NCBI GenBank assembly: GCA_012295275.1
Contig: CM022665.1
Span: forward strand, 24,326,946 to 24,390,945
Direction of reading: 5' to 3'
Origin: Chrysomallon squamiferum
Taxonomy: Eukaryota > Mollusca > Gastropoda > Neomphalida > Peltospiridae
Length of the DNA stretch: 64,000 nt
The translations under genes were made by a program, and so were the position numbers. Under the pieces are notes generated by a model. It made no database searches. It was given only the letters and a program-made list of their open reading frames with translations, and had not been told where the DNA came from. Shown here in pieces: positions 40,194-51,426 of this stretch; the stretch's first letter is position 1, and each line of letters begins with the position of its first letter.

Positions 40194-43100
40194 TTTTCAA
40201 GCACAAGTTCAGAAGACAGCTCTACAGATGAGAGCTGTCACTTTCGGAGGCCCTATCGAGGATTACGAATGGGAACATTACGCGAAGACATCCTCTACTC
40301 ATCTTCTCACTCAGACCCAGACTACACTTCTAGTAGTGAGCAGTCATGTGACACAGTCATCTACCTTGGTGCTAATGGACAGTCACTTAGTGATCGTGAA
40401 CTCACTGACAATGAAGGCCCACCTCGTCATGTGCCTCGCACCAATCCTCGGTTACCCAGGAGACCAAGTGGATCGAGGTCTTCTGGTGATGATTCTGATA
40501 GTGGAAGAAGTGTGACATATTCTGAACCAAGGAATGGTTATGAATCTCGTCTCCCTGTCAGATCATCCACTCCTGTTCGCAATCTTCAGATGAATGACAA
40601 GCCTCAAGTTCATTCAGCTCCAGGGTCACCAAGACCAGGCATGGCCATGCCTCACAGCAGAAATGATCCAAGGACAAAAGGTGTCTTTACAAAACCTCAA
40701 CTTCCTACTGAAATAAAAGAAATAAACTCCCACTGGTCAGAAAAGATGAGACAGCACATGCCTCATCACTCTGGGAAAAAGCATGCAAGGAATCCCCAAG
40801 AATCTGGTCCCATTCAGGGGGAACAGTGGGTAGATGGGCCAGGTGCTGCCATTTACCCAGAAAAAAAGAAGTCTAAAGAATTATGGGTGGATGGTCCTCA
40901 GGCCTTCATGGTTGCATCACCTGAGCCTACAAAAACAGAAAGCAAGAGATCAGTAATAAATCGCAAAGTTAGTTCTGAAGAACAGTGGGTTGATGGTCCT
41001 CAAGAAATGATCGCTGGACCAAAGACCTCAAAAGAGGAAGTGCCTGTTCAATTGCCTGCTCAACCCATGCACACATGCAGCAAGCTTGATTATTCATCAG
41101 AGTCACCAAAGGGAAGTCCAAAGCATCAGCTCAAGCAACCAAGCGACAACAAGGTGCTAAAACAAGCTCTGTCTAAACTTGTTCCTGATGGGAAGGAGCG
41201 ACCTGAGAGCACAGTTAGTCTTGAAAGTAATTTGTCCACCATTGCAGAAGCCTCTGACTCCAGGCCATCCAGCATGATGGAACCAAGTGGACACAAACCT
41301 GAATCTGCTGCTAAAACAGAAACTCTACCAGAGGCAGGAGCAGTTAAACCATTTGTAAGAGATTGGGTTCACAAACACAGAGTGAGCAAGGACCAGGCTG
41401 TACAGAGTGACTCAGATACAGGAATGTATATTGTGGACTCTGATAATAGGGTCATAGGATCACTAGAATCGATGAACACTGCCAAGAAACATAAACTGTC
41501 TAGCTCTTTAAGCAAGAAGTTGCAAGCATCTTCATCATCGCCAAAACATTCACCCAGAAATTCACCAGCCATAGCCAGAAAATCAAAAAGTGAAGCAAAA
41601 ACTGAATCTGCAAAACTACAGAAATGTCAGCTGCCTTGTACAACAAATCCAACAAACCGAGTGGCTGAGTGGATTAAATCTGTCAGTGTTGAGAATGACC
41701 TGGACACAGCCACTTCAGAAACTCACCAGATTGTCATGGCTGATGCAGAAACAAACACTGAACATGATTCTGACTTTGAAAGAATGGCAGCCTCAGATGG
41801 CAGCCTCAAAGGTTTGGAAAACCAGCAAACAACAGTTAAGGAATCACAAGCTGAACCTGATGTTTGTATGGCAGACACAAGTTTCGACAGCAGCATGAGT
41901 ACAGGAGAAATGACAAATACTGCAGCAGTAAACAGAGATTCTATTTATGAAATCGAGGTGGAAGAACAGCTTGAAGGACTAAAGAGGGGTGGTTCTCAGT
42001 TACAGAATGACATCCCTGATGATGAAACATTCAGCAGTATATCTAAAACAGATACAAATGATGACAATGATAAAGGTGAATCCCAATCAGTGCATGAGTC
42101 TGTCACAGAGCAGCATATGCGAGCTCTGACCAGTGGGTCCAGCAGCATTTCGAAAGGACTGAGTAAGACACTGTGTGATAGGGATTCTTCACCAGTCTTA
42201 TCAGAATACGATAATGAGCAGATTGCTAACAAAACTGTGCCATTGCCAATGCTTTTTCGGCGTCCAGATGGTGCATCCAATCCCAATCTCATGAAGGAAA
42301 TGTTTCAGGAGAGTGTATTGGGAAAGGATGTTTTGAATAAGCAAAGTTATGTTCTAAGCAGTGACAGTGTAGATGCAGTGGTTGCCAGTGTTACATCTAG
42401 TCACAATGACTCTGGTATTAGCAGTGTATCTGACCTACCTACTACCTCAAGTTTTGTGCTGGGACCATCAAGTAAATCAGGCAAGGCTGGCAATGACTAT
42501 ACCATCTCTCCAGAAGTGCAATCATTATCTCTCTCAGGCAAAGGTGGTGCTGTGTGTAAATCTCAAGTCCAGTCAAAACCTCCGCTCCCTCAGAAACCAA
42601 ACGGCTCACCCAAACTGAGTTCATTGCCCAAACCATCCAGCTCATCTTGTTCAAGTCCATCTAGGCAGCTTTCTTCAACGTCAAAAAACGCTTTAAAAGA
42701 CTTGTCCTCAAACCAAAAGCAGACAAGCAAAACGTCCATCCCTGTGTCATCACATAATAGAGAAAAAGACAAATCCAACAACAAAATACAGAAAATAAAC
42801 AGTGCTTCTAATGTTAATGGCGTTTCAAAAAATGCTTCCAAAAATGGAAAAACTGCTAATGGCAGTCACAGCAAACTGCCAGTGTTTTCTAACAGCAGGA
42901 CGTCATCGCCTAACAAGGAAACAAAATCACAAAAGAAGGAAAAAGAAAACAAAAGTTCTAAGTTAGATAATGCTCTTGTTTCAGAACTGTTGCTTAAAAA
43001 CAAAGGAAATGATTCTGATAGTGGAAACGACAGTGGCATTGTAGCTCATGATAAGTTGTTGTCTCCATATGCCACTGTGACAAAACCACGCACTCCCAGT

Positions 43101-43311
43101 CACTCCAGCAGTGGCCATGGCAGTGACAACAGCAGTACAATAAGCACAGGCATCCACTCTCACCATGGTAACAAGTCTGACAAGATACATGGTGGGACAA
43201 GCAGTGGGTATGAGAGCATGCTGAGAGACAGTGAGGCAACTGGTTCATCAGGACATGAAGGAAGTGCCAGTGAAAGCTCACAGGAACGAAAGAAAGGTTC
43301 CAAGAAGAAAG
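40194..43311 (+). CDS. KIF26: KIF26 exon 5 of 7: giant Ser-rich tail exon
   Basis: A single 3118-base exon (acceptor TTATGCTTCAG ending at 40193; donor GTTTGT at 43312). It starts in phase 0 and exits after one base of a Gly codon. Just after the motor it encodes DPDYTSSSEQSCDTVIYLG and LSDRELTDNEGPP, a block diagnostic of KIF26A/B. The rest is disordered, rich in Ser, Lys, Pro and Asn. Three copies of (Q/L)WVDGP, each preceded by Glu, lie at about 40821, 40878 and 40980. NRVAEWIKSVSVE lies near 41655. SDSG/NDSG clusters occur near 42405 and 43010, followed by a Ser/Lys-rich end (SSGYESMLRD, ERKKGSKKK). A conserved long tail exon is also typical of vertebrate KIF26 genes. The tail is where known partners and phosphorylation act. 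The open frame runs through the donor to a stop at 43334, giving a possible short read-through form. Confidence 0.95.
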
Positions 43312-43665
43312 GTTTGTTTTTTCTTTGCTTCTAATTAAATAAATTAAAGAAAATGATTTTTGGTCAACTCTTATTTTTTTTTACTATTTTAGTTAAATAT
43401 AATATAAATTTATTCAACAATTTGGTAAACATGCTTAAATAAGAAAATACGAACCTTTCAAAGCAAAATTAAATCCAAAACTGTCATATCAATGAAAGGA
43501 GTACAGTTTTTAAAATACAATCCAATATAATGAAAACTGTTAAACCTTTTTTTATTCAAATATAAACATTTTTTATATAGAATGTAAGTACATGTTCATT
43601 AATGACATACAAATTTAACATATTTCTGAATGTCAACATTTACATATTTTATTTACATAATTTAG
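43312..43665 (+). other. KIF26: KIF26 intron, short
   Basis: A 354-base AT-rich intron between two well-supported exons; nothing else seen in it. Confidence 0.88.
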
Positions 43666-43886
43666 GAACCCGCAGGAGCCGATCAGCACCTGCAAGGTCA
43701 TCTGAAAGCCCTCCTGAAAGCTGTAAACAGAGTCCTTCAGTAGTTCGTAAAAACACCAGCCCTTCATCCCGAGCCTGGGTGGACACTCGGTTTCTGCACA
43801 AGTCAAAGGAAGAGCCGTTTGAGATAAAGAAGTATGACATTTGTGATGTGGAGAAACTTCAGAGGTGGAGACAGGAAGAGAGTGAG
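43666..43886 (+). CDS. KIF26: KIF26 exon 6 of 7: conserved C-terminal block
   Basis: The acceptor TTTACATAATTTAG ends at 43665 and the donor GTAAGT starts at 43887. It completes the split Gly codon and encodes TRRSRSAPARSSESPPES, RAWVDTRFLHKSKEEPFEIK and KYDICDVEKLQRW. The EEPFEIKxYxIxDVExLQR element is a hallmark of the KIF26 C-terminus and confirms that the tail exon belongs to this gene. The exon exits in phase 0. Arg/Ser/Pro-rich sequence at its start suggests phosphorylation sites. Confidence 0.93.
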
Positions 43887-44551
43887 GTAAGTCACCACTT
43901 GATAATCTTTCTTAATGGTGTTAAAAATCAAAATTCAAATCTTTTTTTTTTTTTTTACATAACTTGTTAACAACAGGTAATAATATAACCTATCATGTTA
44001 ATAAAAGTGAATTAAAATTTGTATTTCAAAATAATTTTCTCTGCTTTTCATGTACCCAGAGATAGGGGGGAGTATGTATAGGTGTGGGTGTCTTATATAT
44101 TTAACTTGGTCAGTTTTTGCTATCAGACACTGCAGATATTTTTATAGTTCCTGAAATTCCTTTGAAGTTGAAAATAACAAAATTAATATATTTACATACA
44201 GATAATCTTCAAAATTATGAGAAACTAACTCTTATTTTTCAATTCATTTTTAAGAGTATTAGAGTATTATGCTCTCGAGATAAAATAAAAATGTATAAAG
44301 CTTTTTAGATTATGTTTAATTTAGAAATTATATCTTTGTTTTTACAGTCAAAGGGAGATTACTCTTGCAATTTAAAAAAAACAAAAAAATTGTAATATTT
44401 TAAGAAAACTTAAAAATAGTTTTTCGTGCATTAACATTGTTACTTACTATTTCCAATATCTAAATGATCATAATTTTTGCTGTTGTTGTTGTTACTATTA
44501 TCTTATTTATTGATTTTATTCATTAATATATTTATTTATTTATTAATGCAG
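43887..44551 (+). other. KIF26: KIF26 intron
   Basis: 665-base GT-AG intron, AT-rich. The open frame at 44117-44308 lacks recognisable motifs. Confidence 0.8.
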
Positions 44552-44740
44552 GGAAAAATCACAGAGCAGCAGAGATGTGAGAGGATGAAGGAATTGCTCT
44601 GTAAACAAGAAGATCCAAAACAGGAGATAACTCCATCATCTAAGGACAGAATTATGATTGAACGAAGTACCTGGACATTTGATTGTAAATTTCTCATGTG
44701 TTTCTCCTGCAAATCAAGATCACAGCCAACTGATGTCTGA
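44552..44740 (+). CDS. KIF26: KIF26 last exon in window (possible terminal exon)
   Basis: After the acceptor TTTATTAATGCAG (ending 44551), an in-phase frame encodes GKITEQQRCERMKELLCKQE, then DRIMIERSTWTFD, and ends CKFLMCFSCKSRSQPTDV with TGA at 44738-44740. It is charged, helix-like sequence of the kind expected after the EEPFEIK block. However, I do not see the long C-terminal coiled-coil region I would expect from vertebrate KIF26. Two readings remain. The frame may truly end here with a short Cys-rich tail (three Cys in nine residues, a possible palmitoylation patch). Or GATT|GTAAAT at 44684/44685 may be a donor leading to further exons beyond what I recognise, with this stop being an intron-retention end. 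Confidence 0.7.
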   Translation, partial: GKITEQQRCERMKELLCKQEDPKQEITPSSKDRIMIERSTWTFDCKFLMCFSCKSRSQPTDV

Positions 44741-45293
44741 TTTATGAAATGCTAAAGAAAGCCTCCATTCTTATAAAAATTCAGAATTAAGATTCAAATT
44801 TGGTTTATTATTTATTTACATTTTCTTTTTTATATTCGACATTAAAGGTCACAGAGAAAGGTTATATTTCGAAAGTAACCTTTGAAATCTGATAGTAACC
44901 ATAGAATATTAATCATATTTTGGTCATTACTGTAATAACTCCCAAGTTTGAAAGGTATTAATGTAAAGAATACAAGTATATTTTATGCTAAAATTAAGGA
45001 GCAAAACTAAAAAATATATATATATTAGTTTTCATATTTAACTGTATGGATTAAAGTAAATTTGAGTTTTAAACCTGAAATTTATAAGAACTGTTTCAGG
45101 CTTTGGTTTAGAAAACTGTGCATTAAAATAAGTCTGTTAAGATTTTGTTTTATATTTATATCTGTCAATGAATTTTATAATAAATCATGCTACATCTTTT
45201 TTTATCTTGTTTGCTCTGTTGATTTCGTTTACATTTTAAGATGTACATTAATATATTCATCTTATTTTATTTTCTGTTTCATAAATATTTCAG

Positions 45294-45338
45294 AGAATAT
45301 TGATAAGAATTCATAGAATATTGATAAGAATTCATAAT
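45294..45338. repeat. perfect 22-base tandem duplication
   Basis: AGAATATTGATAAGAATTCAT occurs twice back to back, with no visible substitution, so it is recent compared with the intronic minisatellites. Confidence 0.85.
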
Positions 45339-45781
45339 CATCAGTTTCAAATGAGAAATTTTAAAAGAACAGCCATTATGCATTTAAAACCATATTTCTA
45401 ATATTTAGACCAAGACATAATCAGCTTCATAAGTAATTCAAATTGATGAATTAAACAACTATTTATCATACTTTTAAAGCTATATTTCTGTACATAACAA
45501 TTCACAGAATATTTGTACAAAGGTATTAATTGTCATTATTGTATCTCTGTGCACAAAATAGTGTTTGCACTTTTATAACAATTAATACAAATACTCATAT
45601 TTGCTCCAAAAGTACATTTGTGCTTTACTTTTTAAAACATTTTTTTTCCCTTCCATCCAACATTTTTTTTAATATATTTTTTAAAGACCATCAGTTTGTG
45701 TCACATATTTTAGCAGTTTGATACAAAGCTATGCTATATTTTATGCAATACGCATCATGCATGTCCGTCGTTTTATTTCAT

Positions 45782-45920
45782 ATGCAATTTGCATAATTAA
45801 CCCATTTTCTTTGACTACATATTTGTTTTATGTATACATATAATTACTATTATTACTATGTGCATCATCTGTGGATTAACTTCATTTAGGTGTAAATATT
45901 TTGCTATTTTCTATGCAAAT
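45782..45920. promoter_or_regulatory. paired POU-octamer-like sites
   Basis: ATTTGCAT (45787-45794, inside the palindrome-like ATGCAATTTGCAT) and ATGCAAAT (45913-45920) lie in a stretch with other ATGCA words. They could be enhancer sites or 3' UTR sequence. Known motif shape, function unproven. Confidence 0.3.
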
Positions 45921-48270
45921 ATGTATTTTGTAGTAATTTATATGCAGATTTTCTCACTTTGGTGCATACTTCGATGCAAGAATATGATGGGAAAATAATA
46001 ACAAAGCTTGCCAAAATGATGTCACAAAATGCGACATTGTCCAAATCTATCATGCTTGCATATTTTTTTAATGCTGTTAAAAATGATTATTTATTTATTA
46101 TTTATACCCACTGCATGACTTCTTGGATCTATTTATTTATTTATACAGATCAAAGAAACAGTTCTAAACTGTTAAAATGCTGCATCATTTCAAATTTAAA
46201 CAATGACGTAATATGATATTAGGTAAGAATTTGTTTTTAAATTATTATTATTCACAAAAATCTGAAAAGATCATAATGTATTTTTCTAAAGTACTTCTGA
46301 ATTTGACATATTATTTCATTTTATTTGTAGAAATATCGATTTATTATCATGTATTTTATTTTGAAGCGTAGCTCAATACTTTTGAAATTTTCTGACTTCA
46401 TATTCTAAAGTGCCTAAATAATATATGAAATACTAAACTCTGATTTTATTATTATTATTATTATTTTAATATCACCCTCTTTACATGTATTATTATTATT
46501 ATTATTATTATTATTAAACACAAGCTTAAGGAATATGCAAGCAGAATGTTTGGACACTTTTCTCTTTGACTGCTGCTTCAACCAGTTTCATCAGTTTTCT
46601 GGTTGCTTTGCTTTTTTTTTTTTTTTTTTTTTTTACATTGTTGTTGTTTAAATAAAATGTAAAATTAATAGTTTTGATTTGCCAGTACCTTTAGTACAAG
46701 TAACATTAAATAATGTTTGTTATTTGATGAACAATTAATATTTATAAATTCAAACTTTCTAATATGTGAAAGATTGATGATTGTATTCGGAAGTAATATT
46801 TATGATTTTTGTATTACCAGTAATGTGAGCATATTTATTGTTCAAATACAACTCAGATGTGAAGGATTTATATTTGTATACTGGAAATATAAAAATATGT
46901 AGGTCATATTTAAGACTGGAGTAAATATTTATATAGCTGAAACAAATTGTATTTGAAGGTCATAAGTGATAATGAGTTGTGACTTGATGAGAAGGTTATT
47001 AATAATAATTATCATTTGATAATAGCAGAAAAATAAACAGTAATTATTGTTTGGTAATAAGGAAAACACAAAAGTTATCAAAATGAATTATTTTGAATGG
47101 AAGCCAGACAAAAAAGGTTATGTAATTATAGAAAAGGGAAAAAGAATTTGGATAATAAAAAATGTATCCATTGTATAATAACTACATCATGTGTAGAATC
47201 TACAAATTATTTGATAATGCATTATTAACAATAATTCACAAAAAGAAATTCATTAACACAGAACATTATCAAAATAGACATGTATGTATGTATGTATGTA
47301 TCTATATTATAACTGTAGTCACTTCTTCAGAATAACTGATATATAATTCTGAATGTGTAGCTGTGGCAACTTTCAAGTTATAACTACTAGTAATCGTAGA
47401 ATAATGTATGTCAGATGGTTTCATCAATTTTATATATATATATATATATAAATTTTGTCACTGCAAAATAATGTGGGTTTTTTGTTTGTTTTTGTTTTTT
47501 TTTTTTTTTTTTTTTTGATTTTTTCTTATTTTTTTTTGTACTATCTCAATTGGAAATGGTGCTTATTTCTAAAATACCTTTTCTGTATGAGAAGGTAATT
47601 AATTATTTTCTATGATAAATATTATTTATCCACGTATAGGCTACTTAGCCCTGGTGTATAATTTGTTAACACCAAAAATCCAAGTAGTTACTATGTAAAA
47701 TTTGTTTATCAATGTCAATAAAATAATTGATCAAAGATTGTAAGCTTTTTTTTTTTTCAAAAATGAAAATAATAAAAAAAAAAAAAAAACATTATAAAAA
47801 ATTAAAACATGAAAAAAAATATATATACATTTTTTCTTAAGAATAGTAATATTTATTGTTCTGTCATTATTAACAGTCTTGTAGGTTAAAGAAAGATATA
47901 ATATATTTAAATGAAAAATATCACCTACAGACATACTGAAAACAAATGGGCCTTTCATATTCTTACTCTCCTTTGTGAAATTATGAAATTCAGACTCTGA
48001 TACAAACAAATTAAATGGCTACCATGAAACTTAAACTTGTCAAATATTTGATGTTTAACGTTTTGTTTCTAGAAATAAATAAATGTATATAATATAAATA
48101 TGTAACTCAACGTTGACACCTCATAGACACAGTAGCTGATAAATGTTTGTTCGTTTAAAGTTTTTTTGTGTTTTGAAGATGATTTGTTTATAATATAGTA
48201 TCATCATACAGTCATGCTCCTGCCGTTGCTTAGCCCCGTGTTATAAATTATTTGACAATATCAGGCCACC

Positions 48271-48390
48271 AGGCCTAATAAATAAATAAATAAATAAATA
48301 AATAAATAGCAAAAGCTCTTATTGCCATTCAAAGTATCAAGGAAAGGTTAAATTTAAAATAAATAAATAAATAAATAAATAAATAAATAT
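48271..48390. repeat. two (AATA)n arrays
   Basis: Runs of AATA at about 48271-48309 and 48356-48390, separated by unique sequence. Confidence 0.95.
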
Positions 48391-48556
48391 AACAAAGAAA
48401 AATTGTCAAAATGATACTTTCTACAAAACTGATTTTTGGAAAGGACTAATGCAGGTGCCAACATAGCAGTCATCTAAAATTTGCGTAATGTATTTATTTG
48501 TATTGATATTAGAAAGATGTACATTTATTCTCTTTGTATATTATTAAAATGTGGAG

Positions 48557-48562
48557 AATAAA
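48557..48562 (+). terminator. candidate polyadenylation signal
   Basis: AATAAA, followed about 25-40 bases later by TTTGGTTTGCTGTGTCTTG, a plausible GT-rich downstream element. It is the best poly-A site between KIF26 and the next gene. Confidence 0.45.
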
Positions 48563-48828
48563 CATATATTGACATTTTATTTATTTTGGTTTGCTGTGTC
48601 TTGTTAATGACGAATTAATTGAAGTAAACTACGTTAATATATTAATCAAATAACAAAACACATTTTAGAAACCGTAGTAAATTTTGTATTTATTTACTTA
48701 TCTATTTTATTTTATTATTAATGTTATTATTTTAATTTTTAATGTTTGTTGTTTTGTTACATTCAACAGAACAATAATAAGATTTGCTAAAATAAGATTG
48801 TGGTAACGCTATATTTCCGTGTAAAAAA

Positions 48829-48857
48829 AAAATAAATAAATAAATAAATAAATAAAT
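48829..48857. repeat. (AATA)n array
   Basis: About seven AATA units following a short poly-A run. Confidence 0.93.
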
Positions 48858-49122
48858 TTGTAAAACATTAAATGAATGAGAGATAATTTTAAAAAGTTGC
48901 CACTCTAAGAAGGTTTTTTTATATATATATTTACATGTGCTAAATGATGTTTACATATTTGTTGTATGAGTGATTATTACCAAAGAGGTGCACAGCGATA
49001 AATAAAATAATATTTATATTTTAGTGTCTATGCTTAAACTACCAAAGGAACATTTTAATATGTTGTTCTACATCTGCATGGTTATCCACTTACTCTTATA
49101 TAACCTATATATATATAATAAC

Positions 49123-49207
49123 AAAATAATATAACAGTGTTACACAACCTGCAAAGGATTGTAAGACTGTTTTACTGAAATAATAGTGGCAGATGAATAT
49201 AATTTAA
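49123..49207 (+). mobile_element. fragment of the hAT-type repeat found at 53244-53966
   Basis: About 85 bases, from AAAATAATATAACAGTGTTA through TTGTAAGACTGTTTTACTGA to AATAGTGGCAGATGAATATAAT, match the 3' part of the element at 53244 (near 53848-53935) at roughly 85-90% by eye. No terminal repeat or target-site duplication is left, so this is a degraded partial copy. Confidence 0.75.
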
Positions 49208-49439
49208 TCCTCGTTATTTTCCTAAAGACTGAACAGCACATGCCTTATCAGTTTCAAATAATAATAATAATAATAAATAAAAAAAAGAAAGAATGAGATT
49301 TGTTAATTACACATTTTAAAGTAATGTAATTTAATATTTTGCTAAAGTAATTTAAAACAATTTCCATTTATCTTAAAACGGGAATTAAGAAAGAATGATA
49401 ATATTTTAGAAAACGAGTTTGTTAACCCGAACAATACAA

Positions 49440-49518
49440 ATAAATAAATAAATAAATAATAGTAAGAAGAAGAAGAAGAAGAAATGCAGAAGAAGAAGAA
49501 GAAGAAGAAGAAAAGAAG
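49440..49518. repeat. (AAAT)n plus (GAA)n microsatellite
   Basis: AAAT repeats grade into AGAAGA triplet repeats interrupted once by ATGCA. Confidence 0.9.
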
Positions 49519-49835
49519 AACGAATAGAAAACAAAATCTAGTTCAAATAATAGTAATATATTTTATTAATTCATAATTATTGATTATATTACTTCTGAAC
49601 AGACATTGTCTTTCACTGCGTTAATCAAAGACAAATAATAAAATAATAATAATAATAATAATATTTATATATTAAAATTTGACTTCAAATAAATACCATT
49701 CGAGACTGTCACTTTCGTTTGGTCAGTTTTTACAGTTTAACAACACATAAATATTTCAACACAGGTCACTTGCAAAACAATCCATTTTTACATTACATAA
49801 ATTATAACATATTTATATTTCTTTTTGCTTTTAGG

Positions 49836-50267
49836 TCAGCGAATATTCTTCTTCAGCTTTTCTTTCTTGAAAATGCTTCTCTTTAGCTGAAACTTTTTTG
49901 AAACAAGAACATTAATCCTAAAAGGTCTGCACATAAACCTGCAACTTTGACGTATTCGATTACGCAGCACATTTATGGGCTTGTCCATTTTTCTTCTAAC
50001 GAAACCTGTATTGTGAACGTCCTCCATTGATTCGTCCTGAGATGAGATTTCCAAGAAATCTTTAGAATTCAAAACACCAGTGTATGGCACCATTGTTTCG
50101 GACAGGTCCAACGTTTCATTTCCATGAACAAATCCTGTTTCTAGAGGATCCAATGATACATTTTCTGATGAGATATCGTTAAAGTTAGAAAACTGAATGT
50201 CGTCTTCCTTTCCCAGATTAAAAGAACATCCAACAACAATTCTTGACTGATAATGAGGTACATCCAT
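49836..50267 (-). CDS. novel cluster protein 1 (143 aa, weak member)
   Basis: Unrecognised intronless gene. The frame begins with ATG (MDVPHYQS) and has few AT-biased codons compared with its surroundings. Seen in the protein: VVGCSFNLGKEDDI at residues 11-24, resembling the LVDYSFSxDDD motif of the two + strand genes; MVPYTGVLNSKDFLEIS at 59-75, resembling VPYIPGLLALDL of the 162-aa protein; SCRFMC near 108-113; and a basic aromatic end (KKFQLKRSIFKKEKLKK). There is no signal peptide or membrane segment, so a soluble, probably nuclear or cytosolic, protein is likely. Upstream on this strand is a TATAAAAG box with an initiator-like TTCAGT. AATAAA lies at 49567-49562. An acceptor-like CTCAG just before the ATG leaves a 5' UTR intron possible. 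Confidence 0.65.
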   Translation of the reverse strand: MDVPHYQSRIVVGCSFNLGKEDDIQFSNFNDISSENVSLDPLETGFVHGNETLDLSETMVPYTGVLNSKDFLEISSQDESMEDVHNTGFVRRKMDKPINVLRNRIRQSCRFMCRPFRINVLVSKKFQLKRSIFKKEKLKKNIR

Positions 50268-50460
50268 TGCTGAGTCTTAACAAATAGTTCTATGTTTAAA
50301 TCAAAAAATTTAATTTGCTTTCATTTAGCTAGTGCAATAATATTACTTTTTTGGAAGGTTTTCCTTTTAAAAAGCATTTGATGAAATCAGTATTTTCTTA
50401 TCTCTCGTTTGCTTAAACGTTTGTCTTTCTACCAATAACTGTATTGAGTATCTCACCTTC

Positions 50461-50493
50461 ACTGAATCAGTACAGCAGACAAAAACTTTTATA
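50461..50493 (-). promoter_or_regulatory. TATA box and initiator of the 143-aa gene
   Basis: On the minus strand TATAAAAG spans 50493-50486, and an initiator-like GATTCAGT follows with its A about 29-30 bases from the TATA start, the canonical spacing. GAAG|GTGAGA at 50457/50456 just downstream resembles a splice donor but would leave only a very short first exon. Confidence 0.5.
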
Positions 50494-50519
50494 TTAGAAA
50501 ATATTGTTTCATAACGTTA

Positions 50520-51029
50520 ACGAAGACACGAGAACACACTCAATGTTTACATTACTCTCTAGCCACAAATAAAGAAATGAGAATATACACACAAATCGGC
50601 TGTATTTGTTTTATATACTGTTTCTGAATTATGATGTCTAGACACGCATCGAAACTGGATGTTCATCAGACGATGTTTGACCATTGCCCGTAACAGTGAA
50701 GTCTGCCTGCACTCCAAAGTATCCAGGTCACACAATAAAACTTTAATTGCCGATACTTCATCACTGGCATTGATATATCGATACTGGCTGTAGGGTACAT
50801 AAACGTTAATAACGCTCTTTGTATATAGTTGCAGGCGTTCGTACCTAGAAGCGACCACATGCTAGGTAAAACCTCTAGAAAACATAGTTTGCTTAGCAAT
50901 AGGAAGAAGATTATTTAGAGATTTATTATACTAATTAACATTAATGTTTGTCTGAAAACATCGTTAATGTAAATCGTTTTGTAATTGTTTTAAGATTCGA
51001 TTAATTTATGTTTTATAGTATTAGTAATT

Positions 51030-51030
<1 letters not shown>
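50520..51030. other. intergenic, upstream of the 143-aa gene
   Basis: Fairly complex sequence from 50520 to 50900. The minus-strand frames here have either no ATG start (50559-50858) or no recognisable content (50666-50899). They are not called as genes and may be upstream regulatory sequence. Confidence 0.5.
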
Positions 51031-51031
<1 letters not shown>

Positions 51032-51106
<75 letters not shown>

Positions 51107-51148
51107 CATACATACATACATACATGTGTGTGTGTGTGTATGTGTGTG
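51032..51148. repeat. compound microsatellite (TC)n-(TA)n-(CATA)n-(TG)n
   Basis: About 54 bases of TC, then TA to 51106, CATA/TACA repeats to about 51124 and TG repeats to about 51148. Confidence 0.96.
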
Positions 51149-51214
51149 TAAAATTATCCGTGTAAGTAATCCGTATGTGAAAGAAGAGTTAAACCAACAA
51201 AATATATTTTAATT

Positions 51215-51318
51215 AATTAATAATAATAATAACAAAACAATAACAGTAATAATAATATCAATAATAACAATAACTGTTATTGTTGTTGTTGTTATTGTTA
51301 TTGTTGTTATTATTTATC
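51215..51318. repeat. strand-switching trinucleotide inverted repeat
   Basis: An AAT/AAC-rich run turns into a GTT/ATT-rich run around 51270. AATAACAATAAC is followed directly by TGTTATTGTTG, so the two halves are complementary and could fold into a long hairpin in DNA or RNA. Confidence 0.8.
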
Positions 51319-51426
51319 ATTATCATCATGGTCATATTTATTTATTTATTACTGATAATTATTTCTTTTGATTCTGTTTGGACAGTTATACGTTATACAT
51401 TTTCGTTTATGTTTGGTTTAGGACTA

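Larger units (their letters stand above)
44741..48600 (+). other. candidate KIF26 3' UTR and spacer
   Basis: AT-rich noncoding sequence. AATAAA occurs at 45179-45184 and, with a GT-rich downstream stretch, at 48557-48562, so a long 3' UTR is possible. TGTAAATA (45891-45898) and TGTATATA near 48084 are Pumilio-type elements. Several ATGCA-containing segments lie at 45730-45990. There is no convincing gene: frames at 45062-46216 and 46717-46902 (+) and 47731-48009 (-) are low complexity. Assignment as 3' UTR is inference. Confidence 0.4.

Noticed and set aside
40144-40515. Alternative-frame 123-aa ORF overlapping the start of KIF26 exon 5
   Set aside because: It begins in the intron and runs in the wrong frame over conserved KIF26 coding sequence.
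41590-41898. 102-aa out-of-frame ORF inside exon 5, and several antisense ORFs at 41369-43281
   Set aside because: They are shadows of a long Ser/Lys-rich coding exon; none has an independent motif.
50559-50899. Two minus-strand ORFs (77 and 99 aa) upstream of the 143-aa gene
   Set aside because: The longer one has no ATG start, both overlap, and neither shares the cluster motifs; kept as possible regulatory sequence.
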